Shown here in pieces: positions 22,317 through 28,538 of a DNA stretch of 28,538 nt. The notes beneath the pieces were generated by a model. That model made no database searches, had not been told where the DNA came from, and was given only the letters and a program-made list of their open reading frames with translations. A program made the position numbers and the translations under genes. Each line of letters starts with the position of its first letter. The first letter of the stretch is position 1. This stretch comes from a virus, in the IMG/VR virus record IMGVR_UViG_3300048549_000187, positions 1 to 28,538 of that record; one strand, 5' to 3'.

Positions 22317-24708
22317 AAAACGAGTAAGTGGACACCCGAAAGACGAGTATACTTGGGAGCAGTCAATGGTAGAGTGGGGAAAGCACAGGTACAGGAAGAT
22401 GAAGGAGGTATATAAAGATAACAATTACCTGTCCGAACAACCAAGCTATAAGAGACTAGGACGAGCGATACACGAGGACGTAGAGAATGCAATAGCAAGG
22501 TACTTTGAAGACTGTTCAAAACCTGATGCACCTGTACCTTTGTGGCTTCCTTTTGTATGGGATTTAGAACCCAGTGTGATTGCATATCTTGGCATTAAGA
22601 AATTATTTGATTTGTTAATTGACGAACCAAACATAACTGCCGCGAGTTTTGAAATGGCAAAGGCAATCGAAGATGAAGTACGTGTCCGTTACTTTAAAAA
22701 GCACATGAACAAAAGCGATTGGATGCTACTGGAAAGGGATAGAAAGGACGCGAAGAGTAGGTATCGTTTTATGTCCCACTTCTGGACAAAGGAAAGGAAG
22801 TTCCACAAACAAGGAAGGTATAAACGCTTCGATCTTTTTAAACAACACCATAAAGCAGTGATTGGGTGTTGGTTATTAGAAGTGATACGCTTACAAACCA
22901 ATTTATTTTCTGTCCGTGATCGATTCTGCCAAGGTAGAAAGACAAAGAAGATACTAGTTCCGAACCCTAAAATGTACGAGTGGATCAAGAAGTATGATGA
23001 ACACTGTGAAGTATTGTCTCCCTTTTGGTTAGCTACTCTTGAAAAACCTATCGAATGGAATGATAACTGGGGTGGTGGATACAGTTCTATTGAACTCCCA
23101 CAACTTCCTATTATGAAGAGGAGTGATATGTCTAGGGATTTATCCAAAGCATACGAACCGTTGAACAAGTTGCAAAATGTACCGTATCGATTGAACAAGA
23201 AGCTTTATGAAGTCATGCAATGGGCGTGGGATAATGACCTGTCCATCGGAGCTATGCAAAAGAGTCAGTTACTTGAACCACTTGAACCAATCGAAGGACT
23301 GGTACAGAAAGACCCTGAAGCTTTTATCGAGTGGAAGAAGAAGGCAAAGTATATCTACGAATTTAATCAACGGACGAACGGACAACGGATGAGGTGTTTA
23401 AAAATCTTACACGTCTGCAAGTTATACTCCGACAAGGAAAAGATATTCTTTCCAGTTCAAATGGATTACAGAGGACGAGTGTATTATGTACCTAGCTATG
23501 TTAACCCACAAAGTTGTGACCTTGGAAGGAGTTGCTTGGAGTTCTTTAACAGCGTACCAATTACTAACGAGAAGGAGAGTAGGTGGTTGTTGATTCACGG
23601 GGCAAATGTATGGGGTACAAAGGGGACTTATGAAGAACGCATTGCTTGGATAAAGAGCCGTGAAAATGAGATAAAAGAATGTGCATCTGATCCTTTTAAC
23701 AATAACTATTGGCAAGGAGCTTCTAATCCTTGGGCATTCCTGGCGTTTTGTTTTGAATATCAAGGGTTTAAGGAAGAAGGTTATGGTTTTGAAACGAGAT
23801 TACCTTGTCACATGGACGCTACTTGTAATGGTGTACAGATTCTATCTTTACTTTTAAAAGATGAGGAGATAGGAGGGTGGACAAACTTAGTACCACAAGA
23901 TAAACCAAAAGATTTATACCAAGAGATATGTGACCGTGTGAACGCTAGATTGCACAGGAATAAAAACCAACACTCTCTCGCTGGTGACTGGTTAAAGTGG
24001 GGTATATCAAGGAAGTATGTTAAGAAGATCGTGATGTGTAAACCTTTTGGAATGAATAGCTACTCTAGTGTGGATGAAGTAGAAGATGTATTCAAAAAGG
24101 AGGTGCGTAACGGACGAGTTAATCCTTTTAGTAACAATGAATATGTGGAAGCTATGCTCTACCTTGCTACCTTGATTAATGACGTAGCAAATTGGATGCT
24201 TGATAAACACATTACATACATGAGGAACTTGAAAAGGCAGATACGGAAATGTGATAAAAAATTTACGTGGACTTCTCCCTTTGGATTACCTATTGAACAG
24301 GAGCTTGTTAAGAAAGATAACCTTTATGTCAAGTCCGTCCTTAATATGCAAAGCATTCAAGTAAAGTACCGTAGAGATAATGATTTAATTTGTCCTTCGC
24401 AAATGGCTAAAGCTATTGTACCCAACGTGATACATAGTATTGATGCTAGTGTGGTACATTTTTTAGCTTGCAAATTCAAAGGTGATGTCTCATCTATACA
24501 TGACAGCTTTGCAACTCAAAGCCCTAACGCACCGAAGATGCACCAACAATTGAGAGAGATATACCAAGAGATTTTTAGTAACGACATCGGGAATAAGTTC
24601 AACAACGAAGTCGCTACACAAACTGGAACAAACGAACTGGAAGACAGCATAGAACTAGGCACACTTGATGTGTCTGCATTAAACGACTGCCAGTACCTGT
24701 TCTCATAA
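22309..24708 (+). CDS. Phage single-subunit DNA-directed RNA polymerase (T7 gp1-like)
   Basis: GTG start, 799 residues (T7: 883). Family landmarks: MDYRGRVYYVPS (385-396; T7 DWRGRVY), motif A PCHMDATCNGVQ with catalytic Asp503 (T7 Asp537), motif B KKIVMCKPFGM with Lys572 (T7 Lys631), motif C IHDSFA with His731-Asp732 (T7 His811-Asp812), and an aromatic C-terminus (YLFS). The residue matching T7 Tyr639, which selects ribose over deoxyribose, is Phe580. The region between motifs A and B is shorter than in T7 by about 25 residues. This enzyme would transcribe the replication and virion genes from its own promoters. The first-made copy depends on host polymerase. It starts within the previous gene and is followed directly by SSB. 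Confidence 0.97.
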   Translation: MSKKRVSGHPKDEYTWEQSMVEWGKHRYRKMKEVYKDNNYLSEQPSYKRLGRAIHEDVENAIARYFEDCSKPDAPVPLWLPFVWDLEPSVIAYLGIKKLFDLLIDEPNITAASFEMAKAIEDEVRVRYFKKHMNKSDWMLLERDRKDAKSRYRFMSHFWTKERKFHKQGRYKRFDLFKQHHKAVIGCWLLEVIRLQTNLFSVRDRFCQGRKTKKILVPNPKMYEWIKKYDEHCEVLSPFWLATLEKPIEWNDNWGGGYSSIELPQLPIMKRSDMSRDLSKAYEPLNKLQNVPYRLNKKLYEVMQWAWDNDLSIGAMQKSQLLEPLEPIEGLVQKDPEAFIEWKKKAKYIYEFNQRTNGQRMRCLKILHVCKLYSDKEKIFFPVQMDYRGRVYYVPSYVNPQSCDLGRSCLEFFNSVPITNEKESRWLLIHGANVWGTKGTYEERIAWIKSRENEIKECASDPFNNNYWQGASNPWAFLAFCFEYQGFKEEGYGFETRLPCHMDATCNGVQILSLLLKDEEIGGWTNLVPQDKPKDLYQEICDRVNARLHRNKNQHSLAGDWLKWGISRKYVKKIVMCKPFGMNSYSSVDEVEDVFKKEVRNGRVNPFSNNEYVEAMLYLATLINDVANWMLDKHITYMRNLKRQIRKCDKKFTWTSPFGLPIEQELVKKDNLYVKSVLNMQSIQVKYRRDNDLICPSQMAKAIVPNVIHSIDASVVHFLACKFKGDVSSIHDSFATQSPNAPKMHQQLREIYQEIFSNDIGNKFNNEVATQTGTNELEDSIELGTLDVSALNDCQYLFS

Positions 24709-24733
24709 AACAACAAATAGAAAGAAGAAAGAG

Positions 24734-25366
24734 ATGGCTATAAAAAGTAGATCAAAATTAGACAGTATAACTACACCTGTAGGAATTGCTAAGTACCCTT
24801 GGGTGAACACACCTAGTACAAAGTTTGTAGAGGGTGGTGAGTATAGCTGTAGCATAGTGTTAACAAAAGAAGAAGGTGATGTTATTGTAAAGCAATTGAA
24901 ACCTATCTTTGAAGAGGCAATACTGGAGAAGAGTGAGGAGCTGGGTAAGAAGGCTAAGTCCTATGAGTTACCTATTCAACTTGAAGGAGACTCTTACATC
25001 CTCAAAGCAAAGTTGAAACCTGTTAACGGAATAAGTAAAATGACTGGTAGTCCGTACACACGTTCGCTTGGATTGTTTGATTCAAAGGGTAATCCTTGGG
25101 ACAAAGAAACAATAGTACGAGGTGGTTCAAAGGTACGCCTTAACGTACGCCCTAAGACTTGGTTCACTTCCTTATTAGGAGTAGGATTATCGTTAGAGTT
25201 ATTAGCTGTTCAAGTAATTGAATTGTCAGAGGGTGAGTTCACAGAACAAGCAGCTGATTCATTTGGTTTTACTGCTGTTGAAGGTGGATATGTTAACGGA
25301 GGTGAAACCCTTGACCAAGCACTTGATGCCGAAGAGGAAGAAGACACCCTCACTGCCGACTTTTAG
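24734..25366 (+). CDS. Single-stranded DNA-binding protein (T7 gp2.5-like)
   Basis: The product has 210 residues (T7 gp2.5: 232). It starts with TTPVGIAKYPWVNTPSTKF, then an OB-fold-like body with FVEGGEYSCSIVLT and VNGISKMTGSPYTRSLGLFDSKG, and ends with an acidic tail closing in an aromatic residue (AEEEEDTLTADF). The acidic tail with final Phe is the signature by which gp2.5 contacts DNA polymerase and primase-helicase. A purine-rich AGAAAGAAGAAAGAG precedes the start. Its last codons overlap the endonuclease start by 41 bases. Confidence 0.9.
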   Translation: MAIKSRSKLDSITTPVGIAKYPWVNTPSTKFVEGGEYSCSIVLTKEEGDVIVKQLKPIFEEAILEKSEELGKKAKSYELPIQLEGDSYILKAKLKPVNGISKMTGSPYTRSLGLFDSKGNPWDKETIVRGGSKVRLNVRPKTWFTSLLGVGLSLELLAVQVIELSEGEFTEQAADSFGFTAVEGGYVNGGETLDQALDAEEEEDTLTADF

Positions 25367-25823
25367 GAGTGGGTTTGAAGAGAGAATAGCTGCTCAATTA
25401 AAACGTCACGGAATAGATTACAAGTACGAGACATTAGTCATTGAGTATAAGAGACTTAGCACCTACACTCCTGACTTCATCCTTCCCAACGGAATCATAG
25501 TAGAGACCAAGGGAAGATGGGTCACGGAGGATAGGTCTAAGCATTTACTAATCAAACAACAGCATCCTGATTTAGACATTAGGTTGTTGTTTCAAAACGC
25601 CTACAATAAAATACGCAAAGGTAGTAAGACTACTTATGCAATGTGGTGTGAAAAGAAAGGAATATTATATGCACATAAACAAGTACCAAAGTCATGGCTT
25701 TCACTAACACACATCAGCAATGTGCAGAGTGTGGGTCGAGTGACGCTGTCGGAGTCAACGCAGACGGAAGCACAATGTGTTTCAGTTGTGACACATACAG
25801 TAGACCTAAAGGGGGAACTGTAA
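25326..25823 (+). CDS. Endonuclease I, Holliday-junction resolvase (T7 gp3-like)
   Basis: I start it at ATG 25326, because everything upstream in this frame only mirrors SSB. The 165-residue product matches T7 gp3 closely: FRSGFEERIAAQL with Glu18 (T7 Glu20), YTPDFILPNGIIVETKG with Asp50, Glu60 and Lys62 (T7 Asp55, Glu65, Lys67), KHLLIKQQHPDLDIRLLF, and YAMWCEKKGI. It cuts branched DNA and, in T7, also host DNA for nucleotide supply. It overlaps SSB by 41 bases and the primase by 130. Homology to T7 ends near SWLSLTHIS; the last ~40 residues are read from the DNA of the primase zinc finger in another frame. T7 gp3 has 149 residues. Confidence 0.93.
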   Translation: MPKRKKTPSLPTFRSGFEERIAAQLKRHGIDYKYETLVIEYKRLSTYTPDFILPNGIIVETKGRWVTEDRSKHLLIKQQHPDLDIRLLFQNAYNKIRKGSKTTYAMWCEKKGILYAHKQVPKSWLSLTHISNVQSVGRVTLSESTQTEAQCVSVVTHTVDLKGEL

Positions 25824-27298
25824 AGGTGAGTAGTAACAGTAGTAGTGAAACATCATTTCTTACTGGTGAGTACACAGACATAACAAGAAGAAACTTAACA
25901 AGTGAAACCTGTCAGAAGTGGGGTTATCAATTAGGATTCTTTAATAAAGAACCAGTCCAGATAGCTAACTATAGAAGTAGGGATGGCACATTAGTAGGAC
26001 AAAAGATACGCACTGCGAATAAACAATTCCACATCCGAGGAGAGTTGCTTGGTCTATACGGTCAGCACCTTTGGAAGGATGGAGGAAGAAGAGTAGTGGT
26101 GTGTGAGGGTGAAGTGGATGCGTTAAGTATTTCACAAGCGTTCGGGAATAAGTGGGCAGTAGTATCTGTACCTAACGGAGCAGGGGCAGCAAAGAAGTAC
26201 GTTAGTCAATCAATCGATTGGTTAGAGTCCTTTCAAAAAGTAATCTTCTGCTTTGATAACGATGATCCAGGAAGAAAAGGAGCAACAGAATGTGCTGCTC
26301 TTTTAACTCCAGGTAAAGCATCAATTGCAGAGCTACCGTTAAAGGATGCCAGTGACATGATCGTGGCAAAGCGTAGCGAGGAGTTGGTGAATTGCTTATG
26401 GCAAGCGAGGGAGTACAGACCTGATGGGATAGTGGGAGGAGAAGAGATATGGGAAGCTGTGATAAAGGAGGATACTTCTGAGTCACAACCCTATCCGTAT
26501 GCTTCTTTGAATGACATGACACACGGTATTAGACGAGGAGAGTTGGTGACACTTTGTGCTGGGTCAGGGATTGGTAAGTCTCTGTTCTGTCGCGAAGTCT
26601 GTCACCACCTCTTAGGACTAGGAGAAACTGTAGGTTACATCGCACTTGAAGAATCAGTCAGACGAACTGCACTTGGAATCATGGGCATACATCTCAACAA
26701 ACCGTTGCACCTTGAGAATGATCTTGACGAGAAGGAGTTACGCAAAGCATTCGATGAGACTATGGGTAACAAGAACTTCTATACCTATGACCACTTCGGA
26801 AGTACGGAGAGTGATAACTTGTTAAGTAAGATACGCTACCTGTGCAAAGGACTAGGATGTAAGTGGATATTCCTTGACCATCTATCTATTGTGGTTAGTG
26901 GTATCCAAGGAGATGATGAACGAAGGTTAATTGATAACACGATGACACAACTACGAAGCTTAGTAGAGGAGACTGGATGTGGAATGGTGTTAGTATCACA
27001 CCTTAGAAGACCACCGAATGGTGGAGGACATGAAGAGGGTGGAGTCACTAGGTTATCGGACCTGAGAGGTAGTCATTCGATACCACAACTAAGTGACATG
27101 GTGATAGGACTAGAGAGAAACCAACAAAAAGAAGATAGCAACGAAACAAAAGTAAGAGTACTAAAGAATAGATTCTCAGGTGAGACTGGGCTTGCGTCTA
27201 CATTATTTTACAATGCAGATAGTGGCAGGTACACAGAGAGTGAGGATGTATTCAAAGACAAAACAACAACAACCAACAACGGAGCGAGTCCGTTTTAA
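25694..27298 (+). CDS. DNA primase-helicase (T7 gp4-like)
   Basis: The product has 534 residues (T7 gp4A: 566). Order of domains: a Cys4 zinc-binding domain (Cys10, 13, 29, 32), a TOPRIM primase core (CEGEVDALS with Glu138; FDNDDPGRKGA, 187-197), a linker, then a DnaB/RecA-like helicase with Walker A AGSGIGKS (289-296), ALEES (318-321) and IFLDHLSIVV and LVSHLRRP. The C-terminus ends in Phe, the contact point for polymerase in T7. It unwinds the fork and lays primers. T7 makes a short form lacking the zinc finger from an internal start; Met codons follow the finger here too, but no ribosome site stands out. The primase start lies inside the endonuclease gene. Confidence 0.96.
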   Translation: MAFTNTHQQCAECGSSDAVGVNADGSTMCFSCDTYSRPKGGTVKVSSNSSSETSFLTGEYTDITRRNLTSETCQKWGYQLGFFNKEPVQIANYRSRDGTLVGQKIRTANKQFHIRGELLGLYGQHLWKDGGRRVVVCEGEVDALSISQAFGNKWAVVSVPNGAGAAKKYVSQSIDWLESFQKVIFCFDNDDPGRKGATECAALLTPGKASIAELPLKDASDMIVAKRSEELVNCLWQAREYRPDGIVGGEEIWEAVIKEDTSESQPYPYASLNDMTHGIRRGELVTLCAGSGIGKSLFCREVCHHLLGLGETVGYIALEESVRRTALGIMGIHLNKPLHLENDLDEKELRKAFDETMGNKNFYTYDHFGSTESDNLLSKIRYLCKGLGCKWIFLDHLSIVVSGIQGDDERRLIDNTMTQLRSLVEETGCGMVLVSHLRRPPNGGGHEEGGVTRLSDLRGSHSIPQLSDMVIGLERNQQKEDSNETKVRVLKNRFSGETGLASTLFYNADSGRYTESEDVFKDKTTTTNNGASPF

Positions 27299-27302
27299 AA
27301 AT

Positions 27303-27599
27303 ATGAAAATAAAATTAGGAAATGAAATATTCCCAACCAAAGTAAGTATCATAGGTTATCTTTCTAAACACTTACAAAACGCTGAGTTAGGAGATACTAT
27401 TAAAGAGGGAGAAGAATTATATTGGGTTCTAAAAGATTTATTATATAAGCACCCTAACAGCGATAAGAAAATAGGAGTAGGACTAAGGAACTTTTTTGTA
27501 GGCGAACCTCCAGTTTATCCTGGTCGTTGTTTTTATATCAGACGCACTGACGGAAGCGTTGAAGATTTCTCTACTAAAAAACCTATAAACCAATTATGA
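27303..27599 (+). CDS. DUF3223/DeCL-type small protein
   Basis: The start is ATG 27303, five bases after the primase stop; the frame is open farther upstream only inside primase. The product has 98 residues. Lines KIKLGNEIFPTKVSIIGYL, then ELGDTIKEGEELYWVLKDLL, then KKIGVGLRNFFVGEP and PGRCFYIRRTDGSVEDFSTKK fit the DUF3223 family. This is the domain called DeCL in plants, found in the DCL protein of chloroplasts and in the largest subunit of RNA polymerase V. The phage role is unknown; the plant link is to rRNA processing and RNA-directed DNA methylation, so nucleic-acid binding is plausible. It lies between primase and polymerase genes and overlaps the next start by ATGA. Confidence 0.85.
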   Translation: MKIKLGNEIFPTKVSIIGYLSKHLQNAELGDTIKEGEELYWVLKDLLYKHPNSDKKIGVGLRNFFVGEPPVYPGRCFYIRRTDGSVEDFSTKKPINQL

Positions 27600-27988
27600 A
27601 AAAAGAAAATAAAACAGTAACAACATGGTGGTTAATAGAGGACATAGACTATCATGTACATGATATACCTAGAGAAGATGAATATACATGGTGTCATATG
27701 ATTGACGAATATAATTACACAGAAGAAAAGTGTAGATTTACAGAACCTATGTACGATGAGATAAGTGGCAAGCTTTGTAGTTTTTGGTTGAAAGTAGAAA
27801 TGCCTAAATATCTATGGCACTTGGATAAAGCGTCAATGTATTGTTGTGATAGCAAAGATAAACGGTCTGAAGATGCTTATGATTTCTGCATGAATACTAC
27901 AGATGAGTGGGTGGAAACAAAAAGATTAGAACATAAAAAGAAAAACGAAAGCTTTTACAATATGAAAAAGAAGGAAGCACTTATATGA
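27596..27988 (+). CDS. Unknown protein upstream of DNA polymerase
   Basis: The product has 130 residues, rich in Trp, Tyr, Cys and acidic residues (TWWLIEDIDYHVHDIPRED; EYTWCHMID; CSFWLKVEMPKYLWHLD; YCCDSKDKRSEDAYDF). It ends with a Lys-rich tail. No family is recognised. Several Cys and His could bind metal, but no regular spacing is visible. It overlaps both the DUF3223 gene and the polymerase by ATGA, so it is part of the replication operon. Confidence 0.75.
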   Translation: MKKENKTVTTWWLIEDIDYHVHDIPREDEYTWCHMIDEYNYTEEKCRFTEPMYDEISGKLCSFWLKVEMPKYLWHLDKASMYCCDSKDKRSEDAYDFCMNTTDEWVETKRLEHKKKNESFYNMKKKEALI

Positions 27989-28538
27989 AAATACTATTCT
28001 TTGATATAGAAACCAACGGCATTGAGGACTTCACTAATCTGAGTGACCTCAAGGTCTGTCATTGCATGAGTGTGTATGATCCAATAGGAGGTAAGATGAT
28101 TACCTTTGAGGGTGATGGCATGAGGGCTGGACTAGATATGTTAAGTAAAGCAGACAAGATCATCGGTCATAACATCATAGGCTTTGACCTGCCTGTCTTA
28201 TCTAAACTATATAACTTCTATCCTCCTTTAGTTAAAGTCCAAGACACCCTCGTTATGAGTAGGTGTTTGAATCCAGACTTAAAGGAAGATGATTTTAGTA
28301 GGAAAAAATTTGATACTAAATTGATTGGTAGTCACAGCTTGAAGGCATGGGGTCTCAGGATGGGTGAGATATTAAAGCTATCTTACGGAGAAGAGGAAGG
28401 TGCTTGGGATAGTTACAACGAAGAGATGAAGAAGTACTGCGAACGAGATGTCATAGTAACGAAGACATTGTATGAGTACCTACTAAAGTTAGAACCCAGT
28501 AAGAAGATGTTAGCAGTAGAACATTGGTTCGCTTATAT
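27985..28538 (+). CDS. DNA polymerase, N-terminal exonuclease part (T7 gp5-like), cut by window end
   Basis: ATG 27985 opens a frame that runs off the window at 28538, giving 184 residues. Motifs of the 3'-5' proofreading domain are present: ExoI LFFDIETNG (Asp7, Glu9), ExoII IIGHNIIGFDLP, DTLVMSRCLNPDLKEDD, FDTKLIGSHSLKAWGLRMGEIL, and ExoIII YCERDVIVT. All match T7 gp5 in order and spacing. The polymerase domain lies beyond the window. Confidence 0.96.
   Translation, partial: MKILFFDIETNGIEDFTNLSDLKVCHCMSVYDPIGGKMITFEGDGMRAGLDMLSKADKIIGHNIIGFDLPVLSKLYNFYPPLVKVQDTLVMSRCLNPDLKEDDFSRKKFDTKLIGSHSLKAWGLRMGEILKLSYGEEEGAWDSYNEEMKKYCERDVIVTKTLYEYLLKLEPSKKMLAVEHWFAY

Noticed and set aside
22133-22585. 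Long minus-strand frame opposite the RNA polymerase start (and similar ones at 19834-20157, 10490-10981, 11861-12298)
   Set aside because: They lie opposite well-supported genes, have low-complexity Ser/Leu-rich translations and lack ribosome sites.
25218-25325. Upstream extension of endonuclease I
   Set aside because: This part only mirrors SSB codons in another frame, and T7 gp3 likeness begins after ATG 25326.
25346-25354. ACCCTCACT near the end of the SSB gene, like a T3 promoter core
   Set aside because: The initiating AAAGGGA part is missing and there is no second copy; it encodes conserved acidic-tail codons of SSB.
27180-27302. Upstream extension of the DUF3223 protein
   Set aside because: It overlaps the primase C-terminus and shows no family likeness; ATG 27303 fits the domain start.

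Overview
The window carries part of the genome of a T7-like podovirus (Autographivirales type: it encodes its own single-subunit RNA polymerase). All convincing genes lie on the + strand, and the DNA is AT-rich and densely packed with many ATGA or GTGA overlaps. The mix of genes (T7-type core, a solitary C5-cytosine methyltransferase, a DUF3223/DeCL-type protein, a KGGLTAKGRAKYN-type small protein, and a tail fibre with a GGGYLYVESGALKFKG ending) resembles marine T7-like phages of alpha-proteobacteria and cyanobacteria. The host cannot be settled from this sequence. There is no integrase, tRNA or CRISPR array.

The window is permuted relative to a linear T7 map. Positions 1-18167 are the late (virion and packaging) block: portal end, scaffold, a lipobox/transmembrane protein, major capsid protein, a strong hairpin, tail tubular proteins A and B, internal virion proteins (gp13-like to gp16-like), tail fibre, a holin-like membrane protein, two small basic proteins, and small and large terminase. 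Positions 18168-19296 are mostly non-coding, with one 66-residue ORF. They contain hairpins, short repeats, several perfect dyads and a candidate host promoter, so the physical genome ends (joined in a circular or concatemeric assembly) most likely lie here. From 19297 the early block begins: small ORFs of unknown function, a Dcm-like methyltransferase, more small ORFs and the RNA polymerase. The replication block follows: single-stranded-DNA-binding protein, endonuclease I, primase-helicase, a DeCL-type protein, an orphan, and the exonuclease domain of DNA polymerase, cut by the window end. The rest of the DNA polymerase, the exonuclease and the portal body lie outside the window.

The likely programme follows T7. 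Host polymerase starts in the region just before 19297 and makes the methyltransferase and the phage RNA polymerase. The phage polymerase then transcribes the replication and virion blocks. Endonuclease I, primase-helicase, SSB and DNA polymerase replicate DNA as concatemers, and the terminases cut and package them near the repeat-rich end region.

Points that stand out: a Phe at the RNA polymerase position that is Tyr639 in T7; a protein with unimolecular-spanin architecture between scaffold and capsid; an enlarged tail tubular protein B with a carbohydrate-binding-like segment; a 130-base frame overlap between endonuclease I and the primase zinc finger; three contiguous TGAYGTCA-like octamers overlapping a candidate early promoter; T7-like short repeats near the genome end; and no visible transglycosylase in the gp16-like protein or endolysin in the window.
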